A stretch of DNA of 64,000 nucleotides. Source: Prostheceraeus crozeri (lineage: Eukaryota; Platyhelminthes; Polycladida; Euryleptidae). Positions within the stretch are counted from its first letter, which is position 1; every line of letters starts with the position of its first letter. Below are positions 54,649 to 64,000 of this stretch, in pieces. The translations under genes were made by a program, and so were the position numbers. A model generated the notes under the pieces. It did no database searches and was not told the origin of the DNA. It saw nothing but the letters and a program-made list of their open reading frames with translations. Location: the NCBI GenBank assembly GCA_907163375.1, contig CAJQUW010001636.1:496001-560000 (forward strand). Reading direction: 5' to 3'.

Positions 54649-55849
54649 GTAGTTACTGTACAATAACCGGTATTTACCGGTCGTAGGAGTGCTGGAGTGT
54701 CGGAGAAGTGTGTGTTCAAACTCAGACTGGATTAGTAGAACACTCTTCCAACGGTTAGAGCACTGTACAAACTCATTTTCCATGTAGCACCAATTGATTT
54801 GCTCATAAATGGGCAGTATTCTTGTAGTTACTGTACAATAACCGGTATTTACCGGTCGTAGGAGTGGTGGAGTGTCGGAGAAGTGTGTGTGTTGAAACTC
54901 AGACTGGATTAGTAGAACACTCTTCCACCGGTTAGAGCACTGTACAAACTCATTTTCCATGTAGCACCAATTGATTTGCTCATAAATGGGCAGTATTCTT
55001 GTAGTTACTGTACAATAACCGGTATTTACAGGTCGTAGGAGTGCTGGAGTGTCGGAGAAGTGTGTGTTGAAACTCAGACTGGATTAGTAGAACACTCTTC
55101 CACCGGTTAGAGCACTGTACAAACTCATTTTCCATGTAGCACCAATTGATTTGTTCATAAATGGGCAGTATTCTTGTAGTTACTGTACAATAACCGGAAT
55201 TTACCGGTCGTAGGAGTGCTGGAGTGTCGGAGAAGTGTGTGTTCAAACTCAGACTGGATTAGTAGAACACTCTTCCACCGGTTAGAGCACTGTACAAACT
55301 CATTTTCCATGTAGCACCAATTGATTTGCTCACAAATGGGCAGTATTCTTGTAGTTACTGTACAATAACCGGTATTTACCGGTCGTAGGAGTGCTGGAGT
55401 GTCGGAGAAGTGTGTGTTCAAACTCAGACTGGATTAGTAGAACACTCTTCCACCGGTTAGAGCACTGTACAAACTCATTTTCCATGTAGCACCAAGAACT
55501 TTTCTGGAAAATCTTATCATTTTTTGAAAAAATCGGTTTTTGGCGGTCTTTTCCGGTTGTTCGTGTAAGGAAAGTGCTGGAAGTTGCTGTACAAACTCAG
55601 GTTTTTGCTCTTGTATCTAAATTTTTCCATCGGTATGCTGTACAAACTCGCTAACCAGGTAGCACCAATACTTGCACCAATTTTTCTAATTTAAATTTGA
55701 ATTTTGAAGGTGAAGGAGTTCGAATTTTGGAAAACTTTTTGGCTGTACAAACTCTGCGTCATCAGTAGTTCCTAAACATGTGGTTTCCTATTCTGTACAA
55801 ACTCTATTCAAAAAGTTGGTGTTGAAGTTGGTGCTAACTTCAACGACAT
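54649..55849 (-). repeat. Foldback right arm: five 175-bp tandem units plus outer segment
   Basis: Reverse complement of the left arm. CCATGTAGCACC marks units at 54780, 54957, 55132, 55307 and 55482; the first spacing is 177 because of an extra GT in a GTGTGTGTG run. It has one unit fewer than the left arm and scattered single substitutions. The outer segment ends CTTCAACGACAT. Confidence 0.97.
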
Positions 55850-55858
55850 AATTATTGA
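55850..55858. repeat. 9-bp target duplication, right copy
   Basis: AATTATTGA directly after the right arm; identical to 46624-46632. Confidence 0.92.
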
Positions 55859-56129
55859 TAGGATTGATTCATACATGGAATACAGCAAAAGCAAATGTTA
55901 AGGAAACGTGGAGGATTTTGTTTCATTATAAATAGTTCCAAGAGGCCCTCATGTGAAACAATAGTTCGTAATTCTGGGTATATCGTCAAATAACATGATG
56001 CAAGCTGTTAGACAACATGTAGTTACAGTTTTCGTATGATAAAGAAAAATTCCAAAATTGCGAGATGTGTTAACTGTTAATGGAAATCTTCAATCAATCA
56101 CGATATATTTAATAGACGGAAAATAAGTT

Positions 56130-56197
56130 CCCGTGCAAGCGGATTTGACCACCGACCTCTGGCAATCCAGGCTATCGCTCCATGAACTATCAACGCG
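56130..56197 (-). ncRNA. tRNA-derived SINE-like sequence
   Basis: On the minus strand: GTTGATAGTTCATGGAGCGA (A-box-like), then TAGCCTGGATTGCCAGAGGT and CGGTGGTCAAATCCGCTTGC (B-box-like, one mismatch to the GWTCRANNC core). This is the usual order of a tRNA-derived SINE head, and the GCCTGG...CCAGAGGTCG stem resembles an anticodon-arm relic. Acceptor ends are not paired well, so a functional tRNA is unlikely. Confidence 0.5.
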
Positions 56198-56219
56198 AAA
56201 TGGAAGCAAAAGCCCTCAA

Positions 56220-57550
56220 CTGAAGAATTTGTGCTTTTACTGCCAGTGACCCTCATAGCAATCACAGCATCACCTAACTGTCAAATCAAACTACAAATAT
56301 CAGAAAGACATAAGTGTGCCAAAGCCATATGAATTTCCAAGTCTATAATCGATGTCTATGGTAAAATGGATGATCATGATATTATTTGCAAGATCATTTT
56401 AAGATGCTGTATTCAGATCAATAATTACTTTGAATTAGTTGTGCTGCATAGCGTGAAATTGAAAAAAAGTCAGCTCCTGTTAAAGCATGCATCACCTACC
56501 GAATTTGACAAAATAGCAACCAAAGTAGAAGAGAAAAATGTCCACAAACTTCAGCAATTTTAGCACGAATTTTCTTGACAGCTGTTGACCCTGTGTTTTC
56601 TCCCTACAAGAATCTAAACTGCGCACAGCCAGGTCAGGATAAACAAATACCCAGTAGGCTGTTCGTGTAGGACGAAGCGCATCATCAGCAATTCTGGCGC
56701 ATACTCTAAAATTTCTGAATGATGACTCTGTCATTGCGATTGTTCATAATTGAATTTTTCTATTATTTCTATTATGCATTTTTCTATTTTCATATCTGAA
56801 TAATGAAATTCATATATTTTCAATGACATATTCAATGATTGATCACTTTTATATTCTTGCGTTTCTCTGTACTTCTGAGTAAATCTGCACGATTCCCATT
56901 TCGGGGATTTTTTGTGTTTTACTACATGTACGCTTTTGAATCAATCAATCAATCTTCAGGTACGATAAGAAGACTGAATTATTCGAAATTCATGTGCATT
57001 GCCGACGTTTCTGACGATTGCCCTTAGTCAAGGCAGAAATTCAAACATGGACATGCACACGCAAAGTATACGCCAGTTTTATTACACATAGATCTTTCTT
57101 TTAATTGTGGTCTTGGGAGAGCCTTTGTAGGAGGCATTGACTTAATACACACAACAAAAGAAAAAATAGAGATAATCAAGAATCAAGAAAATCATTTGAT
57201 TACTTTAAAATATAAAATGTAATAGTTTAGCAACTTGAGATCCGTTCGCTTGGTGTTCTGCTATAGATAGTAGTTGTTATTGCATGGATTCATTTATTAA
57301 TTCTCAGTCTGCATTCATCAATTGAATTTCGGCACAATTGTCATATTTCATATATCATGACGTTTATACTTGTTATCGGTGATTTACAAAGTTTCCATGC
57401 TCTCATCCATTCACTTTAGAATCAACTTCATATATATGTAAATTTTGCAATGCTATATCCTTATTTTGTTCAATTTACATGCAATATGGTCAGTGAAGCT
57501 TGTTAGGCCTACTCACCAGCATTTCAAAAGCTAAAAAACTATCAACCGCA
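56220..57550. other. Intergenic, no gene recognised
   Basis: AT-rich sequence between the SINE-like stretch and the LINE 3' end. No motif-bearing frame. Confidence 0.5.
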
Positions 57551-58980
57551 TATAGTATTGATTTTGTTGATTTATTGATTCAGACAAGCTCCGAGCGGAG
57601 CCAAGTAAACAAGGATCAAAGTCAAAGTAATTCTCTCATAAAAAAGTCAAGTCTTCGCATGAAACAATTGATCGTGCGAGCATCTACACAAAAAGCAGGT
57701 AAGTCATTCCATCTAGAAACGACACGGTGGGTGAAAAAGTTACGCTGATTAATTAAACGAGCACGGTGACATAGGAGGCGATATGTATGTCCACGTGTTC
57801 GAAAATAATTAGAATACGCAAGGAAGCTTGACACGTTTGGATCTACAAAACCTTTCATGATCTTGAACATGAAAATCATGTCCGTGCGTTGTCTTCGCTT
57901 AAGAAGAGATGAAATATTTAAAGTTCTCAAACGATCTTCATAGCTCACATCTTTCATGCCACGCAAACACTTGGCAAGTCGTCGTTGGACTTTTTCAACC
58001 GCGTCGGAATCCTTCACGAAGTAAGGTGACAATATAATTGATGAGCATTCTACGATTGGCCGAACATAAGACTTGTATAAAGTTAACATACAATGATTGT
58101 CAAGAAATTTGAATGCCATTTTGATGGTACCAACCATTTTGCTGGCTTTGTTAGCAACACGGAGACACTCTTTAGTCGGGCTTAGATTGTCGGAGATGAA
58201 AATACCAAGGTCCACAATTTCTCTCACATTTGGGATAGCGACGTTGTTCATGTTGTAAGACTACCGAGGGTTATTGTCACCAAAATGAATACATTTTCAC
58301 TTGTCTGGGTTGATAGATAACAGCCACTTTTTACTCCAGTTTAATAAACAATTCAAGTCATCTTGCAAATGAATTGTAGAAGTACCTGACGACACCGGTA
58401 AGTCAATCCGAACATCATCCGCAAATTTTGGAATGAGCGAGGACCCGTCACATGAGTTGTCAATATCGTTTACATAGAGCAAAAACAGCATTGGACTCAG
58501 CACACTGCCTTTGGCCACACCACTAGATACACTCACTAGGTTTGAATCTGAACCATTGATTCGAACATATTGCTTTCTGTCACACAAAAAGGATGTCAGC
58601 CATCTCAGCAAAGTACCAGAAATACCAATGGATCTTAATTTGACAAGGATCTTAATGCGGAATCTTATCAAAAGCTTTACAGAGGTCAATATATATTGCG
58701 TCAAAGCAGTTTCCATTATCTGCAGATGATGAAATGCACTCAAGAAAAGTCAAAAGAGCGGTGGTGCTTGATCGGCCAAGTAAAAAACTATGTTGCGAGT
58801 TATTTAATAAGGAATGTGAGATGACATGATCAAGAGTGACACACTTAACAACTCTCTGTAATAACTTACAAGCTGAAGAAGTAAGTCTGATGGGTCTGTA
58901 ATTAGAACATTCCGACTTACAACCCTTTTTAAAGATAGGGATTACGCAGGCAACTTTACAATCAGAGGGAACAAACCCTT
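57550..58980 (-). mobile_element. 5'-truncated CR1/L2-like LINE
   Basis: The minus-strand element retains the RT and C-terminal region and a 3' end with TCTGAATCAATAAATCAACA near 57560-57585. The 5' part, including the endonuclease, is absent, as expected of incomplete reverse transcription. No target duplication found. See the coding remnant for motifs. Confidence 0.85.
57622..58980 (-). pseudogene. LINE reverse transcriptase remnant
   Basis: In order on the minus strand: GFVPSDCKVACVIPIFKKGC and NYRPIRLTSSACKLLQRVV (RT blocks 0-1), NSQHSFLLGRSSTTALLTF, DAIYIDLCKAFDKIPH (block 2), a frame change near 58670, then GISGTLLRWLTSFLCDRKQY, SGVAKGSVLSPMLFLLYVND (blocks 3-4 area), KFADDVRI (catalytic FADD), NWSKKWLLSINPDK, two in-frame stops near 58255-58295, then DLGIFISDNLSPTKEC, the thumb, and a C-terminal region ending NFFTHRVVSRWNDLPAFCVD, the signature tail of CR1/L2/Rex-like LINEs. 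Inactive but not very old, since long frames survive. Confidence 0.9.
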
Positions 58981-60820
58981 ATTGCTTGAACAATGTAAAC
59001 TAACAGCTGAGAACATTTATGAGACATGGACCATCTTCAATTAGTAGGCATATAGCGGCCTAAATATAGCATTTAATTAATCTTGCACCAACGTTGATGA
59101 TGCACCTGCAAACAGCCGAGTGGTGTCGATTAATGGCGTTCAACCCTATTTCAGATATAATGTTTCAGATTAATAAGTGACATTTATTATTACCCTATTT
59201 CTACGAAGTGCCTTGCTACATAGCAGAAACCATTTGAAAAAACACATGATTTTCGCTTTTCATTCTTAATATAACGGTACTTTACTTCTACTTTATTTCT
59301 TGCAATCGCTGACGTGTTTATGTTTTTTGTTTACATGCAATGTTGCATGATTTTGTTGCGCCATGAGCTCACCCAGTAATGGCGCTCCATAAATATACAG
59401 TTATTATTATTATTATGATTACTTTAAATTTCTCAATTGCTTTTGATTTTTTGCTGAATTTTTTCCCTTTTTCTACACAAATGTCACTTGATTGATCCAA
59501 TGCTCAATGATCAATGATCAATGATCCTATGCTATCGTTTGATATGCTGATTGCAGACCTTGCAGTGTATTTGTGATTTAAGAGACAAAAATTGTTGAAA
59601 TTCGATCATGAGTGACCAATTTTAGGGACGAGTTCAAGCGGCGTTCAATATATTGAGAGAGTGTGTAAGTGCGAGGACTTTTGTAAGGGTAATCGAGTCA
59701 GCGTGCACAGCAACGGTGAGTCGAGTTCTCGCATAAGTCCATGCATGAAATCAATAAAATCATTTGGTCACTGTAAAATTTTGTATATTTTTGGAAGCAC
59801 GACTGTACTTTGGGTCTATGGTTGACAACACGTATATGAATCTCTGTTTATTGATCACAGCTCCGCTCAAGTCGCAGAATATATCGAATTAGAACTTATT
59901 AAGTTCCATTCACACCGGACGTCTCACGCGTCCAGAATTTTCGACAAATCGATGGGGCTGTTCACACAGAGACGCGCGGACCACGCGTCCAAGTAATTTC
60001 TGAAAAAAGTTCTGAAATTTCACGCGGTTTGCTTACGAGATAGGAAAATCCACACACTGCCAAGCCGCCTCGCAGCTTGCTCTACCCCTGCACTGAAACC
60101 TGACACCACACACTGCCAGATGTTCGTGCAGAGAAATGACTGACTTTCGACATAGCTATCCGACAATTCTGACCTTCTGTGAGGGCAATTTGACCAAATG
60201 AACATCAAAAACCCTTATCAGCATAGAAATTGACAACAATAAGACCTCTAGAATGGAAATTAAGCTTCATGCAATGCACAATAACGGCACATAAATCGCA
60301 CGCATTTTCACTTAGATGCACCTGCCAACGTCTGCATCATTGGGTAAGAATCAGTCACATGAGTAAATCGAAGCTTTTAATTGGTTCTTCATGCCCCAAC
60401 TTAGTTCCCTCGGATGTGCCGCGACCTTGAGTCAATTTCCATTCTAGTGAACTTCAGATAAACAGTTTATTTCTATGCTTATCAGTGCACTTTCATACTT
60501 TGTCAACCATGAAATCGAATTCATGAAAGCATTTGGAGATGAATGGGATTTTATTTACTGCAAAACGAGTATCGGAAACGAAGATGAGAAAGTTGTTATT
60601 GTTCTCAACTTATCTGATAATCTTCAATAGAGTGATACTCCCGTTTACTATAAAATAGACGATGTAAGTTAAAGGTCGTTTTGTGAGCTAACTTATGACA
60701 AAGGCAATCCGTGCGTCAATTCCATTTCATGATCTGTCACTCGTCTTGTGCCTTGTTGTCACCCTATGAGTGAAAATGTGTAAATGATATGTGTGCCTTA
60801 AAAAACCCTATTCTTTACAA
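58981..60820. other. Mostly intergenic; possible retroelement tail and CpG-rich direct repeat
   Basis: At 59385-59420, GGCGCTCCATAAATATACAG followed by TTATTATTATTATTATGATT resembles the 3' tail of L2/CR1-type LINEs or their SINEs. At 59909-59992 two imperfect copies of TTCACACxGxGACG...CGCGTCCA stand out as CpG-rich, like subterminal repeats of a DNA transposon (Harbinger or hAT), with a doubtful 62-aa minus frame next to it. Nothing else is recognised. Confidence 0.4.
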
Positions 60821-60859
60821 ATGTGAAATACTTGTATCAAATGATCACTTTTCGCAAAA

Positions 60860-61420
60860 TCATGTAGTTTATAGCAATCCCCATATCCTAGCGATTAATT
60901 TGCAATGTCAATCACTCAAAAGCATACCGTACTTCATTTGCAAATGGAAAAATATCTTTAGCAATGTCGGTCACTTTCATCTGTCTTTAATTGTTCGCCA
61001 CCCCTCCAAGCATTACGATGAAGTCATCAAAACGCTTCATATCGTTTATTTGATGCAGATCGTAGAATTCTCAACCAATTTAGTTGAAACACACTTCATT
61101 TAAAAAGAAATTTCACGTGGTTAAAAGGAACATGATGGTGGTGTCTATATCGCAATCAGTAACAATTTGTTCTCCTCAAAAATGCTCGTTTGTATCGCTC
61201 AGTGCATGACAACAGCCGATTAGTTTATAATTGTGTTGACAGCTTGATAAATGATTGCGGTGATATGTTTGATCTGATATTCACTCAATCATGCGACAAC
61301 CACAACTTGCAGATTTTGATTCTAAAGAGAATAATTTCTGTAGATTCGGATTTACTTTGTGCGGTGAATATTTTACAACCGCAGCATTTGAGATCTATTG
61401 CATCATCAGCAACTTCATAA
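60860..61420 (+). pseudogene. Possible LINE endonuclease (APE-type) remnant
   Basis: Weak similarity only. ILAINLQCQSLKS resembles the LNIQSLxxK start of CR1-type endonucleases; DGGVYIAISNNLFSSKM (after about 61133) resembles the GGGVLIAVSxxL block; and MFDLIFTQSCDN resembles the LDLIFTN block. They lie in the right order and at plausible distances, across several stops and frame changes. It may be chance. Confidence 0.35.
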
Positions 61421-63205
61421 TTGGTTTCCTGTATATTTGAAAATTCTGACTCAACGATATCAAAACATATTGCAAACATGACACTAACGGTAACATCAGC
61501 TTCACGGCTTTGAGGTTGGGCGTGTGTTGGACCATTTGAGCATCTAGAATAGAATCTATTCTAGAGCAATAGCATAGAATTTATATACTTCGAAAAGTCT
61601 GGTTCAAATTTGAAATTTGTCTAATAATTTGTCAAAAGTTTGTCTAGTGACATTGTAGAGCTACCCACATCACCGCTTTGCAATCCAGCATTCGAGAAAA
61701 GATATGACAGCATATTAGAATCCGATATTTCGATTCCAATGAAATTTTCTTGTTACATAGAGAAAGAAATGAGAGTATTTTCTCAACAGTTGACTGCATC
61801 TAGGCCTGTTCGCTCTTTCTTTGACATATCTACATTGAGTGACAGCATCTGAAAGGCATAGAAACCAAAGAAATTGCACATATTGAATTCAAAGTTGTTT
61901 TGCCGGTACGAGCACATCTAGAAGCATTTCGCATAAAACTACGACTTTTATTTAGAATAACAATAATGTGATCAAATATAGTAAAATGCAAACTTTGACC
62001 GATTTGAAGGCACATGTCAACGGAAACTATTTAGTTATGGCATGTTTGCCCATTTTAAAGAGACAATAGCTAGCTATCATATGCCCAGATTGTCTGAATC
62101 TCAATCGTATGTGACATCTCCTGAAGACAAGCTTTTATCGCCGCTTTATGTTGGACAAAAGTCAATAATATCAACTCTGTTGGAAGTTCAGCTTCTTGGA
62201 TATTTAAAGCCTTGTACGGTACCTTATTCTAAACACCATATCTTCTTTATCCAAACACCTTATTGCTCGCATCAGTCATCTAAATTATTGCATATTGCTT
62301 TATCTACTACTGCATGCTACGAAGCTATTCATGACAATTATGCCGCATTTTTGAAAGTCAATAGATATTGATTAAGTGCTAGCATGTCATTAGGGCAAAT
62401 ACAGAAAGCAAAAAGCAGAAAGGAAAAATCAGATTCAATGTTGCTGCTTTACAGGTCAGAAGCGATCAATGAATATTTCTTGGATATACTATAATCACAT
62501 GTATCAAATGAATTACAAAATAAGAATGTCTCGCTCATTGGAATTCATCAAGTTAACTGTAGAAGGAACGACGTTGCTGTCCTAAACAGTAAACGTTAAT
62601 TGCATAGGTAAAAGCATCCATCATACATGTATTAATTCAGAGACAGTTGAAAGAAAACATTTTTCTTATTAATATAGGCCTATCATCATTATTTCACTAT
62701 AACCCCGCTGGTGTTTTAGCATAAATTAATTTTCTCCTTGCCAATGTCACTTTGAACAGGAGATTAATTTATTGAAAACGACAGTGGCAGTCATACGGCG
62801 CTTGGCCCGTTCTATAGAGCATGCGTACGGAAATGACAAAAGTGAACTGATAGTTTGACAGATAGTGCGACATGGCAAGTTTGGTTATGGCGTCATCTAT
62901 TGTTTGAAATAGGAATCTACAGTTCTTATCTCATGACACGTTAAACAGAAAAATTAAGTCAAAAAATCAAGTCAAAGAATAAAATAATAGAGAGAAAAGG
63001 AATATAATATGTTAAAGACAAGTACTTGAAAATATAGACACTTTTTGGACACAGCACAGAGCACTGGTTTGAACAAATTGATGACTATTCCTTCAGTTGC
63101 ACGTAAATCAAACGAACCTTTATATTTTTCAAACATTTAAAATCGTTAATTGTAGCTGCTGTTCGGTGATGACATGACTGCAAGTGTCTAGTGATGATGA
63201 CACAG
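61421..63205. other. Intergenic, no gene recognised
   Basis: AT-rich. Frames at 61640 (70 aa) and 62042 (109 aa) have no motif I can name; the latter could be part of the doubtful LINE upstream. Confidence 0.4.
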
Positions 63206-63209
63206 ATGG

Positions 63210-63650
63210 CGGTTTTGATGACCTTGGCCTACTTGTACTCGTCAATTGCCATTTAGGGATGTGATATTTGACCCGGTCTTGAAGAGCCCTCTGCGACTTT
63301 CATATGTAGCTTAAGCTACAAGGAGCAATTGCTCCTCAATCACAACTATATTTATAGACGAGATTTTTTTTGGAATGAAAGCGGCGCACGATCCTTCGGT
63401 GCGACCGGAGCCAAGCGTTTGGTGTCAAATGTCACAAACGTCTTGAGATGGTAATGCATGTATATCTGATTCACCACTTTAGACACCTGTTGAGCCAAAC
63501 GACTGCTTTGAGGTTCGTAATAAGGCATACATAACATAACAGGCCTTTTCTCCACTGCTGCATAGGCTATTTTTCTCGAGCTGGTAGAGTGTCTTTTTAT
63601 AAACCATTTGGGATATCCATTCTTGATCAAAAGATTCTCAAGATGGGTGT
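63210..63650 (-). pseudogene. Penelope-like element C-terminal / GIY-YIG remnant
   Basis: The minus frame has NGYPKWFIKRHS, then VMLCMPYYEPQSSRLAQQV (the LPYxxGxSexI block between RT and endonuclease), KTFVTFDTKRLAPVAPKDRA, and in the following 150 bases NLVYKYSCD, SLSYI and KSQRALQDRVKYHIPKW, matching VYkxxC...YIGkT...L..R...HIpxW of the GIY-YIG endonuclease. Stops interrupt it. Only this C-terminal part remains; the RT remnant at 21055-21785 is on the other strand and belongs to a different copy. Confidence 0.72.
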
Positions 63651-64000
63651 CTTCTTCCTGTAAAATCTATATGTGCATTTATGGTGAACAAAGACGCCGT
63701 ACACGATCGCATAATTTGCGTACTAAATTAATTTTGTAAGTTCTAGGGCAAAAAGAAAAGTATGGGTACTGAGTTTTAAGACTAGTAGATGATTTTTTGC
63801 TATACACTGAAGTCAAATATTGGTCATCCTCACATCCAGAAAACTGTCGTCAGATTACCACACTGTAATGGCGCTATCGCATTCAATTTAGTGCGAAACA
63901 CACCTTAAAACGTCAGCAAAATAAGTTAGGCACAAAATAAACAAGCATTAATCATCTCAAAAATCCGCGAACCCGACCTGTGTGACTCAATAAATCAATT
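63651..64000. other. Right edge, no gene recognised
   Basis: AT-rich sequence running to the end of the window without recognisable features. Confidence 0.5.

Larger units (their letters stand above)
46633..55849. mobile_element. Foldback / Mutator-like DNA element with giant inverted arms
   Basis: A 9.2-kb element. Both ends read ATGTCGTTGAAGTTAGCACC inward and the arms (46633-48026; 54649-55849) are near-identical inverted repeats. A perfect 9-bp duplication AATTATTGA flanks it, as in Mutator-like elements and Drosophila foldback elements. Each arm has a unique outer ~350 bp carrying GAGTTTGTACAG words at irregular intervals and an inner array of 175-bp units. The 6.6-kb middle has no transposase I can recognise and holds two nested elements (48365-48818; 50174-51740). 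Architecture resembles foldback elements such as FB and sea-urchin TU. Mobilisation in trans by a related transposase is inferred. Confidence 0.9.

Noticed and set aside
46633-55849. The 175-bp arrays as a CRISPR array or centromeric satellite
   Set aside because: Units are contiguous without unique spacers, the host is eukaryotic, and the inverted arms with a 9-bp duplication define a transposon instead.

Overview
The window is eukaryotic, AT-rich and dominated by transposable elements. I recognise no host protein-coding gene, rRNA or canonical tRNA. The element mix (a Polinton/Maverick, mariner, hAT, piggyBac, CR1/L2-like LINEs, Penelope-like elements, a foldback element with very long inverted arms) fits a metazoan, probably a marine invertebrate. 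Frequent TAGGCCTA-like words and the resemblance of the foldback element to sea-urchin TU elements hint at an echinoderm or another invertebrate deuterostome, but that is a weak inference.

Layout. 1-2935: flank with nothing recognised. 2948-19763: a complete-length Polinton with inverted terminal repeats of about 0.55 kb and the family hallmark genes: protein-primed DNA polymerase B, retroviral-type integrase, adenovirus-type cysteine protease, packaging ATPase, double jelly-roll major capsid protein and a minor-capsid-like protein. It also carries a second ATPase of the same superfamily, a PLA2-like domain, a fibre-like coiled-coil protein, membrane-active virion-type small proteins and a Cys-rich zinc protein. 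A mariner (3605-4995) sits in its first gene. Several genes are broken (about ten breaks in all), yet the terminal repeats differ at only about two positions over some 440 bp, so it is a fossil that inserted fairly recently.

19764-46620: gene-poor DNA with a Penelope-like RT remnant (21.1-21.8 kb), old direct repeats, a decayed array of a ~175-bp repeat split by a hAT element with a perfect 8-bp target duplication (27775-28741), a tandem duplication (30.2-30.8 kb), a 0.7-kb long hairpin (31349-32072), a LINE RT remnant (34.2-35.2 kb), and a second hAT (37420-38338) whose empty site is preserved in a diverged duplicate at 39.4-39.8 kb.

46633-55849: a 9.2-kb foldback/Mutator-like element bounded by a perfect 9-bp target duplication. 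Each arm is 1.2-1.4 kb and made mainly of a 175-bp tandem unit (six copies left, five right). It holds a 454-bp TA-MITE and an internally deleted piggyBac with TTAA ends. 55859-64000: a tRNA-derived SINE-like stretch, a 5'-truncated LINE on the minus strand, a LINE/SINE-type tail, a doubtful LINE endonuclease remnant and a Penelope GIY-YIG remnant.

The strongest leads are the foldback element, the two ATPases and the shared start-codon-proximal A/T motif in the Polinton, an inverted intergenic element bracketing its capsid block, and the empty-site record of the second hAT.
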